From contig NZ_GL872413.1 in the NCBI RefSeq assembly GCF_000192225.1, forward strand, positions 1,276,285 through 1,340,284: a DNA stretch of 64,000 bases. Direction: 5' to 3'. The translations under genes were made by a program, and so were the position numbers. The notes under the pieces were generated by a model. The model was given only the letters and a program-made list of their open reading frames with translations. It did not search any database and was not told the origin of the DNA. Source of the stretch: Capnocytophaga sp. oral taxon 338 str. F0234 (GTDB taxonomy: Bacteria > Bacteroidota > Bacteroidia > Flavobacteriales > Flavobacteriaceae). Positions within the stretch are counted from its first letter, which is position 1; each line of letters starts with the position of its first letter. Of this stretch, positions 36,547 through 44,585 are shown one piece after another.

Positions 36547-37485
36547 TTATGATTGTTTGGCATAGCAATTATAACACAAAGGTGTCGCTACCGTTACTTT
36601 CTTCTCCTCTCCACAGCAATGGCAGTAGTTTTCCTCATAAAAGCGATTGCCGGACTTTGCCCATTCTTGGTAACAACTGTTACACAAGGGCATCAATGGG
36701 TTAAAGGGTATTTCTGTATTACAACGAATACAGTGTCCTTTCTTTTCCTGTGATGTGGCTTGCGGTGCCTCTTGAGGCGAGGTTGTTTGTAGGTTTTCTG
36801 TCGGAGTATCCTCTTGTACTACTTTTTCAGGAGTAGATTCAGGTTCTACGGGTGGTCTGTTATCGGTATGGGTATAGTTTTCGGGTATAAAAGAGGAGTA
36901 GCGGATAGGCTTCACCTCTCTGTTGGACAATACATCGTCTACCAAATCCAAATGCACGGTAGAGCCTACATAGTCTTTCGCTAGACCTAAAAACTTCTTG
37001 TTGTAGTTAGGACGTTTGGCAAAGATAGTATAACCGCTGTCGAGTACACTCATAATGGTGTTTTTGGAAGTCTCGAAGAAGTTGTTTTTGTTTACAAGGT
37101 CGGTGAGGGCTTTTTCGGCGAGTACGCCAAACTCTACCTTGTTTTCCAGCGAGTAATCCAAAAGGTTCATAGAGGTAATTACCGATTGTTTTTCGTTGGC
37201 ATAATATTGTCCGTGTAACTGTGGAATATACACCATTGTGATATTCGGGAAGCTCAAGAAGTACTCAATATCTTCACGCTTACAATTTTCTTCTCCATTA
37301 GAGGTACTTTTGCCAAACCCAATGAGTATATGCAGTTTGGTGTTGTTTAAAAGCTGTTTAAAAACATTGTCTTTGAGGTAATCTCCCAGCTGAATATAAG
37401 GCGAAATGATAATAAGCTCCTTTTCCGCCTTAAAAAGGGTATCGTAAATAGTATCGGATAGTGGTTTTCCTGTTAAAAAGTCCAT
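36547..37485 (-). CDS. PLD-like domain protein with two C-terminal zinc ribbons
   Basis: A 312-residue protein. The N-terminal half (1-125) is a single phospholipase-D-like domain (KAEKELIIISPYIQLGDYL). Its HKD-type motif reads LHGQYYANEKQSVITSMN: His91, Ser105 and Asn107 are kept, but the Lys position is Gln93. A Pro/Glu/Gln/Thr-rich linker (about 205-245) leads to two zinc ribbons, CIRCN...CNSC and CHCCG...CYNC. PLD-like plus zinc ribbon proteins in Bacteroidota are usually viewed as nucleic-acid-acting. The missing Lys suggests binding or scaffolding rather than catalysis. It is last in a minus-strand row after the GYF/Myb gene. Confidence 0.7.
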   Translation of the reverse strand: MDFLTGKPLSDTIYDTLFKAEKELIIISPYIQLGDYLKDNVFKQLLNNTKLHILIGFGKSTSNGEENCKREDIEYFLSFPNITMVYIPQLHGQYYANEKQSVITSMNLLDYSLENKVEFGVLAEKALTDLVNKNNFFETSKNTIMSVLDSGYTIFAKRPNYNKKFLGLAKDYVGSTVHLDLVDDVLSNREVKPIRYSSFIPENYTHTDNRPPVEPESTPEKVVQEDTPTENLQTTSPQEAPQATSQEKKGHCIRCNTEIPFNPLMPLCNSCYQEWAKSGNRFYEENYCHCCGEEKKVTVATPLCYNCYAKQS

Positions 37486-37533
37486 AGTATTAGGTATAAT
37501 TATATTCTGTTAATTATAAGGAATTCTTATTTC

Positions 37534-38406
37534 CTAAATATCATACTTTTCTCTTAGCTCTAATTTTTCAATTCGTAATAATATAGCGGTTTTGCTTCTT
37601 TCTAAAATATTACAAATTTCTACGATTTTTGTCTTTTCGCAATAAAGAACTTCTAATTTGTCATCTTCTTCTGTTGTCCATTTTTTACCGGCATTAGGAT
37701 AGGTATCTTTCATTTTATCAATAGGATAAATTTTTCTTATATTATATCTGTCAAAATCGATAATATAATCAAAACTTTGTACTGTTAATTTAAGTGGAAT
37801 TTCATAGCATTCACCTATATTCTTAACAAGAACTTTCTCTAATGAAGAAGAAAGCTCTTTAATTCTATCTATGGAAATAAAAAAAGGAATTCCTTTTTTG
37901 AAATTATCTCCATTTCTTTGATATACTGCTATAATAATAGGTGTCTGAGTATACTCTTGCATATTAAGATGTTTCTCTACATCTTTACAACTGAAATGGA
38001 AAGAAAGTTCTCCATCAGAAAGGTATCGAAAACTTCTACATTTTACGTCTACCTCAAGATTCTCATAGTTTCTTACTAAAAAATCACCTCTTTTAATTTC
38101 TATGTATTTATCAGAAACCAAATATTGCTGAAAACTTTCTTTATCTTGATTAAGCTCTTCTAAAATAAGACCTTCCTCTTTGGCTTGAATTTTAAAATAC
38201 TCTTGAGCTTTTAATCCAGCACGATACCAATCTATACAATAGCTTTTAAATTCAGTATCTTTCACTTGTAAGGGTGTCCAATGTGGTTCTCCTTGATAGA
38301 TAATAGTATCTTCGGTAATTGTATCTAAGTACATTAATTCTTTTATATCTTTAATATACTCACTTTTAATACCATTTCCTGTAATATTAATGATATGATA
38401 TCCCAT
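37534..38406 (-). CDS. Unknown protein: GYF-like, PD-(D/E)XK-like and SANT/Myb-like parts
   Basis: A 290-residue protein that I cannot assign to a named family. Residues 1-50 resemble a GYF_2-type domain (TEDTIIYQGEPHWTPLQV). Residues 96-125 look like a PD-(D/E)XK nuclease core: IEIKRGDFLV then LEVDVKCRSF, with Asp108 and Asp120-Val-Lys122 as candidate metal/catalytic residues. Residues 243-285 (WTTEEDDKLEVLYCEKTK...) match a SANT/Myb-type helix-turn-helix. The gene is very AT-rich: my count for 37861-37920 is 14 GC of 60. It is flanked by GC-richer genes and lies directly downstream of a 22-bp repeat cluster. Confidence 0.5.
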   Translation of the reverse strand: MGYHIINITGNGIKSEYIKDIKELMYLDTITEDTIIYQGEPHWTPLQVKDTEFKSYCIDWYRAGLKAQEYFKIQAKEEGLILEELNQDKESFQQYLVSDKYIEIKRGDFLVRNYENLEVDVKCRSFRYLSDGELSFHFSCKDVEKHLNMQEYTQTPIIIAVYQRNGDNFKKGIPFFISIDRIKELSSSLEKVLVKNIGECYEIPLKLTVQSFDYIIDFDRYNIRKIYPIDKMKDTYPNAGKKWTTEEDDKLEVLYCEKTKIVEICNILERSKTAILLRIEKLELREKYDI

Positions 38407-38465
38407 AGTTATATCAATTCTAAAACATATAATATATCATTCTATATATATTCATCACTTCACAG

Positions 38466-38545
38466 GTATATACCCGTCGTGTTATCAGTATATACCCGTG
38501 AGCCCATAGGTATATACCCGTAGGCTCACGCATATATATCGGTGT
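38466..38545. repeat. 22-bp-period GTATATACCCGT repeat cluster
   Basis: GTATATACCCGT occurs exactly at 38466-38477, 38488-38499 and 38510-38521, each 22 bases apart. A fourth, degenerate unit (TATATATCGGTGT, 38533-38545) continues the phase. Copies 1 and 3 contain the perfect palindrome GGTATATACC. The cluster lies 60-140 bases upstream of the GYF/Myb gene start and just behind the HU gene. The spacing of about two helical turns fits binding sites on one DNA face. Confidence 0.8.
38497..38530 (-). terminator. Inverted repeat behind the HU gene
   Basis: CGTGAGCC (38497-38504) and GGCTCACG (38523-38530) form an 8-bp GC-rich stem around one copy of the 22-bp repeat, 27 bases after the HU stop. 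There is no T-run. It could be a weak terminator or part of a regulatory site. Confidence 0.4.
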
Positions 38546-38556
38546 GATACGGGGTG

Positions 38557-38946
38557 CTACTTCTTGTATTTTTCGTACTTAACGGTTTTGAGCATCTCGC
38601 GGAGGTCGGCACCTGGGCGGAACTGAATTTTGTTGCCTTTGATGAGCGAAGCGGTGAACTTCTCGGCGGTGGGAGCGCCCTCGCTGGTAAGGGTAATTTG
38701 GAAGTTACCAAAGTCGCCCAACTTCACGATTTTGCCTTCCGATAGGTGCCTAATCAGCACTTTGGTAAGGTCGTTAAGCACAGCCAACACATCGGTATCC
38801 GATACGGTGGTGCTACCCTGTGCAATTTCTTTGGCAAGTGCCTTCAAAGAGACTTCGCCATCGGCTTTGGCACTGGCATAAAACTTGGGAGCTGCTGTTT
38901 TATCTAACAGATTCTTACGCTCTACTACATTAAATTTTACTGGCAT
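38557..38946 (-). CDS. HU-related histone-like DNA-binding protein
   Basis: A 129-residue member of the Bacteroidota HU-related family, longer than classical HU (90). The N-terminal part is MPVKFNVVERKNLLDKTAAP. The helical dimer core is VSLKALAKEIAQGSTTVSDT, then DVLAVLNDLTKVLIRHLSEG. The HU signature is IVKLGDFGNFQITLTSEG, and the C-terminal arm ends KYKK. It bends or compacts DNA. Its GC content is strikingly high for the window (my count for 38641-38700: 36 of 60). It lies 23 bases behind the very AT-rich FRG gene, a strong compositional break. Confidence 0.9.
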   Translation of the reverse strand: MPVKFNVVERKNLLDKTAAPKFYASAKADGEVSLKALAKEIAQGSTTVSDTDVLAVLNDLTKVLIRHLSEGKIVKLGDFGNFQITLTSEGAPTAEKFTASLIKGNKIQFRPGADLREMLKTVKYEKYKK

Positions 38947-38969
38947 AAAATATAAAATTAAATGGTTAA

Positions 38970-40313
38970 TTATTTGTTTCCCTTTTGAGTATACTTTTCT
39001 TTAATATAATCAGCTACTTTATCTATTTCAGGGAATAAAGTGCTTTGGTTTATTCCTAATTTATCTAATTCTTTTAAGATTAATTCTTTTTTTGAGCTTT
39101 CTATTATTAATCTCTCTTTGATCTCTACCTGCTTATCAGACTTAGAAGAAGTATCTGTTCCTAAGTCTTCAAATTCGTTTTCCTCAATCTCTATTTTCCC
39201 TCTAATTACCCATTCAGAAGGAATTTTTGCCATTTTTTTTGTGTTTTCATTACAATAAGGAACTTCTTGTTTTTCTATTCCAAATATTAGAAAAGCTCCT
39301 TGTTGTCTTACAATACGAGGATTGTCCAGTTTAGGTTTAATTGCAAAAACATTACTTACATCTCTTGGGTCTATTACAGAGATAAAATAAGGTTTGTCTT
39401 CTTTTACAAAATTTAGTAATTTTTCAAAATAACGCATATTAATCCAAGAAATCTCTTTATTAATAAAAGAAAGTATTTTATCTTCAAGTTTAGTAATAAA
39501 TCTCATATTTTTTTGATAAACGGAAAATGATTTTATGTCCTCTTTTTCACTTGAAGAACTCTCTTTCTCTTTAAGAGAATCTTTAATCTCTTTAATAAAA
39601 TTTGTTATTTTATCATTTATTTCAGTGGAGATTAAAAAATCTATTTCTTTTATTTGACTAACAAACTTATCTATTTTTTCTTCAATAGAGTTTACTCGAT
39701 TTCCTTCCTCTAAACCAAGTAACTTTTTCAAACTTTTACTATCAAGTAAATCAACCTTTCTTTTTAAAATATTTAAATCATTTTTATATTGCTCGTATTT
39801 TTCTAAGTCTCCATTTGTATAAAAAATATTATCACACTTTGCAAGATTAGCTAAAATAGCAATTCTATCACTATCGAAAAAGCGAACGCTTTCATTAGGA
39901 ATATCAAATACTATAACCTCTCCATCTTTATCTTCATCTCCAACACAAGCAAAATAAAGAGCTACTAAAGGATTGGTTGTTAAATCTAATATTCGTGTAG
40001 GAACACCATAATGTTGCATTAGTACTAATGATTCTATGGTATTTTTCCCATTAAAATCATAAGGTACTTTAGCTATAGTCTCTCTATAGATTTTGTCTTC
40101 ATTTTCTATATAAAGAAGTTTGTTTGTTTTTTTATCTTTTCGATAGATAGAGGGCTCTAAATCATAAGTTTTGTCAGAATGTCCTCTATAAAAGATATTC
40201 CTTACAACTTTTTCTTCCTTATTAAAATTAAATATGAAATAGAGGAATCCTCTTACTGTTGAAATTTTGTGTTCTTTTCCTTTATAAGCTTTTATATTCT
40301 TTTCTTCTTTCAT
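38970..40313 (-). CDS. FRG domain protein
   Basis: A 447-residue protein. The N-terminal FRG domain is clear: IFYRGHSDKTYDLEPSIYRK (about 40-60) and LMQHYGVPTRILDLTTNPLV with ALYFAC (about 102-128), then EVIVFDIP. A Lys/Glu-rich coiled middle (about 165-300) and a second region (DPRDVSNVFAIKPKLDNPRI, then QQGAFLIFG) complete the family layout. FRG proteins are frequent in defence islands; their biochemical activity is unproven to my knowledge. It is extremely AT-rich (my count for 39721-39780: 11 GC of 60) between GC-rich HU and lepA, so probably acquired. No transposase is adjacent. Confidence 0.85.
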   Translation of the reverse strand: MKEEKNIKAYKGKEHKISTVRGFLYFIFNFNKEEKVVRNIFYRGHSDKTYDLEPSIYRKDKKTNKLLYIENEDKIYRETIAKVPYDFNGKNTIESLVLMQHYGVPTRILDLTTNPLVALYFACVGDEDKDGEVIVFDIPNESVRFFDSDRIAILANLAKCDNIFYTNGDLEKYEQYKNDLNILKRKVDLLDSKSLKKLLGLEEGNRVNSIEEKIDKFVSQIKEIDFLISTEINDKITNFIKEIKDSLKEKESSSSEKEDIKSFSVYQKNMRFITKLEDKILSFINKEISWINMRYFEKLLNFVKEDKPYFISVIDPRDVSNVFAIKPKLDNPRIVRQQGAFLIFGIEKQEVPYCNENTKKMAKIPSEWVIRGKIEIEENEFEDLGTDTSSKSDKQVEIKERLIIESSKKELILKELDKLGINQSTLFPEIDKVADYIKEKYTQKGNK

Positions 40314-40371
40314 AGTAGTTTACACTAATAATTTCCAACTTTACCAAAGCAACCGCCCGACCGTGCTACGG

Positions 40372-42168
40372 TCAATCATTCAACTTCAACACCGCCATAA
40401 ATGCACTTTGTGGTATCTCTACATTCCCCACTTGGCGCATACGTTTTTTACCGGCTTTCTGTTTTTCTAAGAGTTTACGTTTACGCGAGATGTCCCCTCC
40501 GTAACACTTGGCGGTAACGTCTTTGCGGAGGGCTTTAATAGTCTCGCGAGAGATAATTTTAGCCCCAATAGCTGCCTGAATAGGTATGTCAAACTGCTGA
40601 CGCGGTATGAGCTCGCGCAACTTCTCACACATCTTTTTGCCTATATTATAAGCATTATCGGCGTGGATAAGGGCAGAGAGCGCATCTACCGACTGCGAGT
40701 TAATGAGGATATCCACCTTCACAAGGTTAGAAGCTCGCATCCCAATAGGTGAATAGTCAAAGGAGGCATACCCCTTGCTGACAGTCTTTAGGCGGTCGTA
40801 GAAGTCGAATACAATTTCGGCAAGTGGCATATCAAAGTTCAGTTCCACACGTTCAGGGGTGAGGTAGTGCTGGTTAGTTATTTGTCCGCGTTTTTCAATA
40901 CAGAGCGACATCACCTGTCCTATAAAATCCGATTTGGTGATGATGCTCGCCTTGATATACGGCTCTTCCACACGGTCTAATTTCGACGGGTCGGGAAGGT
41001 CAGAAGGGTTATTTACGATAATCGCTTTTTCAGGTTCTTTCTTGGTAAAAGCGTGGTAACTTACGTTGGGCACGGTGGTAATCACGGTCATACCAAACTC
41101 GCGTTCCAAGCGTTCTTGCACGATTTCTAAGTGTAACATTCCTAAGAATCCACAGCGGAAGCCAAAGCCCAAAGCGGCAGAACTTTCGGGGGTAAACACC
41201 AGCGAGGCATCGTTCAGTTGGAGTTTTTCCATCGAGGCGCGCAGTTCTTCGTAATCTTCGGTGTCTACCGGATAAATCCCTGCAAATACCATCGGTTTTA
41301 CGTTCTCAAAACCGTCAATGGCTTCTTTGCAACCATCTACTGCCGAGGTAATCGTATCACCTACCTTCACCTCACGCGCGTCCTTAATACCGGTGATAAG
41401 GTACCCCACATCGCCGGTGCCAATCACTTGCTTAGGCACTTGATTGAGCTTTAAGGTACCTACTTCGTCGGCATCGTAGATTTTGCCGTTGGACATAAAC
41501 TTGATTTTCTGCCCTTTGCGTATTTCACCGTTCATCACCCGGAAGTAGGTTTCCACCCCGCGGAAAGAGTTGTATACCGAGTCGAATATCAACGCTTGTA
41601 GTGGTGCCTTAGGGTCGCCAGTAGGGGCAGGAATGCGCTCTATAATAGCCTCTAAAATTGCCTCTACGCCCAAACCTGTTTTACCACTGGCTGGGATAAT
41701 CTCATCGGGCGAACAGCCCAGTAGGTCTACTATATCGTCTTTCACCTCTTCGGGGTTAGCACTGGGTAGGTCTATTTTGTTGAGTACGGGAATGATTTCA
41801 AGGTCGTTTTCGAGAGCCAAGTAGAGGTTAGAAATTGTCTGTGCTTGTATGCTTTGGGCAGCATCTACGATCAGGAGCGCCCCCTCGCAAGCAGCGATGG
41901 AGCGCGATACCTCGTAAGAGAAATCTACGTGACCGGGGGTATCGATAAGGTTGAGGATATACGTTTCGCCTTTGTACACATATTCCATTTGTATTGCGTG
42001 GCTCTTGATAGTGATACCGCGCTCCCGCTCCAAGTCCATATTGTCGAGCAATTGGTCTTGTTTTTCGCGTTCGGTTACGGTTTGGGTAAAGTCGAGCAAA
42101 CGGTCGGCTAAGGTACTCTTCCCGTGGTCGATATGTGCAATAATGCAGAAATTACGGATATTTTTCAT
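40372..42168 (-). CDS. lepA: Elongation factor 4 (LepA), translational GTPase
   Basis: A 598-residue GTPase. G1 is [15 protein letters not shown]3 is DTPGHVDF, and G4 is NKIDLPSA. Domain II, domain III, the V-like domain and the LepA-specific C-terminal domain ([36 protein letters not shown]) follow in order, at normal length. EF4 acts on stalled or mistranslocated ribosomes. The gene is GC-richer than most of the window (my count for 41341-41400: 31 of 60, against 21 of 60 at 48001-48060 in tex). A short hairpin (GACCG/CGGTC) follows its stop. Confidence 0.97.
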   Translation of the reverse strand: MKNIRNFCIIAHIDHGKSTLADRLLDFTQTVTEREKQDQLLDNMDLERERGITIKSHAIQMEYVYKGETYILNLIDTPGHVDFSYEVSRSIAACEGALLIVDAAQSIQAQTISNLYLALENDLEIIPVLNKIDLPSANPEEVKDDIVDLLGCSPDEIIPASGKTGLGVEAILEAIIERIPAPTGDPKAPLQALIFDSVYNSFRGVETYFRVMNGEIRKGQKIKFMSNGKIYDADEVGTLKLNQVPKQVIGTGDVGYLITGIKDAREVKVGDTITSAVDGCKEAIDGFENVKPMVFAGIYPVDTEDYEELRASMEKLQLNDASLVFTPESSAALGFGFRCGFLGMLHLEIVQERLEREFGMTVITTVPNVSYHAFTKKEPEKAIIVNNPSDLPDPSKLDRVEEPYIKASIITKSDFIGQVMSLCIEKRGQITNQHYLTPERVELNFDMPLAEIVFDFYDRLKTVSKGYASFDYSPIGMRASNLVKVDILINSQSVDALSALIHADNAYNIGKKMCEKLRELIPRQQFDIPIQAAIGAKIISRETIKALRKDVTAKCYGGDISRKRKLLEKQKAGKKRMRQVGNVEIPQSAFMAVLKLND

Positions 42169-42177
42169 TCGTTAGGG

Positions 42178-42217
42178 TATATATCGGTGTAAAAACACGT
42201 TTAAGGGGCAAAGATAC
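42178..42217 (-). promoter_or_regulatory. lepA promoter and leader motif
   Basis: TATCTTTG on the minus strand (42210-42217) is the -7 element. The roughly 35-base leader contains 42178-42190, which on the plus strand reads TATATATCGGTGT, identical to the last unit of the repeat cluster behind the HU gene. Confidence 0.6.
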
Positions 42218-42240
42218 ATTATTTTTTTGGATTATGCATA

Positions 42241-44023
42241 TTAGATAATGCCCATTTTTTCCATAAGAAAAGTAGCATTTTTATTCTGGCAAATACCTTC
42301 CTTCAGGGTATAATCAAAATGTAATTCTCCTGCTATAATCTGGGATTCAAAACACTTGTTTTGCAGTATATCAGGGTACTTATTGCTAAGAGAACATACC
42401 TCTAAGTCATGGGTAGCAATGACACCTATTGCTTTAAGAGCTACCATTTTCTCTATAATCCTAAAGGTTCCCAACTGTTTATCTTCGGAATTAGTACCTC
42501 TGAGTAGTTCATCTAAGAGGACAAAACAAGGCGCTTCTTCGAGTTGTTCTATGATGGATCGCAGGCGATTGATTTCAGCAAAAAAGTATGATTTTCCGTC
42601 ATTTAAGGAATCAGAAAGGCGCATGGATACCAATAATTTCATAGGGTATACAGTAGCTTTCTTAGCGCATACAGGGAGCCCCATCATTGCCAGTAACATA
42701 TTCACTCCAAGGGCTCTGAGGAAGGTACTTTTCCCGGACATATTGGAACCAGTGAGAATAACAAAACGATGTGAAGTGAAGGAAATGGTATTGCTTACAC
42801 GCTCTTTGGCAGGTATCAAAGGATGTCCAAGGGATTCAAAAGAGAGTATTTGCTTATCATTGAGTGAGGGAAAAGCAAAGGAGGGATTATTATAGCTGAA
42901 GTTGGCAAAGCTATTAAGTACCTCTACCTCAGCAATCACAGAAAACCATGAGGCAATATGTTCAGCATATATTCTTTTCCAAGCAAGGAGCTTTCTGTAG
43001 GTGTGCAAATGATAGAAAGTAAAGCAATTCAAGGGGATAGAGACCAATATATTCCCCACATTGTCCAGATCATCCAAAAGGCGAGAAAGTTGGGAAATAC
43101 TTTGGCTGGCACTTTGCGAGCGAGTAAGTAATTGTGCTCGTAAGCGCTGAAATTGTACAGACCTTAAATGAGTTGCTTTCTCTATCTGAGTGATACTTCT
43201 TTTGAAAGCATATAGCAGATGATAGGTGTTTTCAAATCCAGGTTTGCTTTTTTGCATTTTCCCGATGAAGGAAAAAAATATGAATAGGTTTGTTACTGCT
43301 AATATTTTAAATATAGTTTTAAAAAACTCATATTCAAACATATATCCTACAATAAGGCTAATGATGAGCAATAGAGGAGCCCCCCATACGAAGATTTGCA
43401 AGAGATGGGAAAAAAGGTTTTTCTTTCTTCATAGCCCATTGCTTTATTTGCTGGTAGAAATCCTTAGTATCCTCTATTAGAGTGGTGGTTGCCATAAACT
43501 CCTGTCGCCATCTAAGATGTTCTTCTTGAGAGAGTTCTTCAGTTGTGGCTTGCAAGGGAGCGATCTCTGATACTTCAGGATGCAAGAAGTGTTCAGCTAA
43601 GGCTTTACGTCCTAAAAAAGTATGAGTTCGATTGATATATTGATACAAAGAATGTGTTCCAAAAATGTCCAAATCATAAGAATAGGGATGTGAATCATCC
43701 TGAAATTCCTTTCCATTTGCTGAGAAAAATTGATTTTTCTGTAAAAAATTTATCTCATTTTGGTTAATAGTTATTTTTTGTTGAGCAATTTTACGCAGAA
43801 GGTTTGTATTTTTATGGATAGTTACTAAATAGAAAAATAATATGATTAAAAGTAAGGTTATTGTACCGAAAACCCATGAATTTTCTTTGAATATAAAATA
43901 AATGGCAGCTAAAGTACTCAGTGCTATTATCAGCCGTATTGTTCCTATAATATGGGCTTTCTTAGCGAGTTGTTGCTCTGAGAGAGTGGCTTGTTCTAAA
44001 AGCTGTTGGTAAGTAGTAATCAT
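42241..44023 (-). pseudogene. MutS-family ATPase gene split by a frameshift
   Basis: Two overlapping frames together encode one MutS-related protein of about 590 residues. The 5' frame (from ATG 44023) has two transmembrane helices and the MutS-like lever region (YDLDIFGTHSLYQYINRTHT). It ends at 43358 after a short out-of-frame tail. The 3' frame has two more hydrophobic segments and the ATPase: Walker A TGSNMSGKST and Walker B CFVLLDELLRGTNSED. Reading five instead of six T residues at 43410-43415 (minus strand) joins EKPF to SHLLQIFVWGAPLL. This is a membrane-anchored MutS paralogue common in Bacteroidota, not the mismatch-repair MutS. The cause may be mutation, slippage or sequencing error. 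Confidence 0.8.
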
Positions 44024-44112
44024 TTTTAATAAATTGAATATCAATTGGTTATTTTATAAAAAGAAAAGCTATCCTTATGAGGGGATAGCTTTTTATTTTT
44101 GCAAAGGGAGTA

Positions 44113-44391
44113 CTAAGCAGTTTTCCTTCCTGCACAGCAAGAGCCTTTTTTATCATCCTTTTTGCATTCTGTTTTCTTGTTCTTGTCATAACAAGTATTT
44201 TCAGATTTCTTATCTTTGCAGCAGGCTTCTTTTCCTTTACTGTCTTTGTGGCAAGCAACCCCATCCTTTTTGTTTTTGTTACAACAAGCTTGGGTAGTAG
44301 CCTTTTCAGGTTGTACTTGTGTGGTACGGTCTTGTGCATTCATAGCTATAGGAGCCATAGCCATAACTAATAGTAAAAACATCTGTTTCAT
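44113..44391 (-). CDS. Small secreted Cys/Lys-rich protein, possible metal binder
   Basis: About 92 residues with a signal peptide (MKQMFLLLVMAMAPIAMNAQ). The mature part is about a quarter Lys and carries ten or so Cys in pairs and singles (ACCNK, ACHKD, ACCKDK, TCYDK, ECKKDD, SCCAG). The spacing looks like a degenerate repeat of C(C)xKDKK. No family is recognised. A metallothionein-like or metal-storage role in the periplasm or outside the cell is a guess from composition. A good promoter (TATCTTTG, 44421-44428 minus) precedes it, which supports a real gene. Confidence 0.65.
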   Translation of the reverse strand: MKQMFLLLVMAMAPIAMNAQDRTTQVQPEKATTQACCNKNKKDGVACHKDSKGKEACCKDKKSENTCYDKNKKTECKKDDKKGSCCAGRKTA

Positions 44392-44420
44392 ACGTAATTG
44401 CATTAATTTGTTATTGGGTG

Positions 44421-44428
44421 CAAAGATA
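44421..44428 (-). promoter_or_regulatory. -7 promoter element of the Cys/Lys-rich gene
   Basis: TATCTTTG on the minus strand, about 30 bases upstream of ATG 44391 (an in-frame ATG at 44403 is also within the transcript). Confidence 0.65.
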
Positions 44429-44550
44429 TAAAAAATAACGATATAAAAGTATTTTTTTATTATTTTAACATTTTTATATAGATAAGGTTATATTATATGT
44501 AAAAAATAAGTGTCTTTTGAATTAGGTATATATAATTCAAAAAAATAATG

Positions 44551-44558
44551 TAATTTTG
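44551..44558 (+). promoter_or_regulatory. -7 promoter element of the M48 protease gene
   Basis: TAATTTTG, 28 bases before ATG 44586. It overlaps the TTG at 44556 and excludes that start. Confidence 0.6.
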
Positions 44559-44585
44559 CCTCGTGATTTATCTAAAGTAAAGAAT

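Noticed and set aside
38466-38545. The 22-bp-period repeats as a CRISPR array
   Set aside because: The repeat unit is 12 bases with about 10 bases between copies, far shorter than CRISPR repeats and spacers, and no cas gene is near.
41218-42175. Several plus-strand open frames opposite lepA
   Set aside because: They are antisense shadows made possible by the GC-rich codon use of lepA; lepA is intact and fully matched on the minus strand.
44049-44339. Alternative minus-strand frame overlapping the Cys/Lys-rich gene
   Set aside because: It reads the same bases in another frame, lacks a signal peptide and is explained by the Lys codons; the other frame has the promoter-proximal start and export signal.
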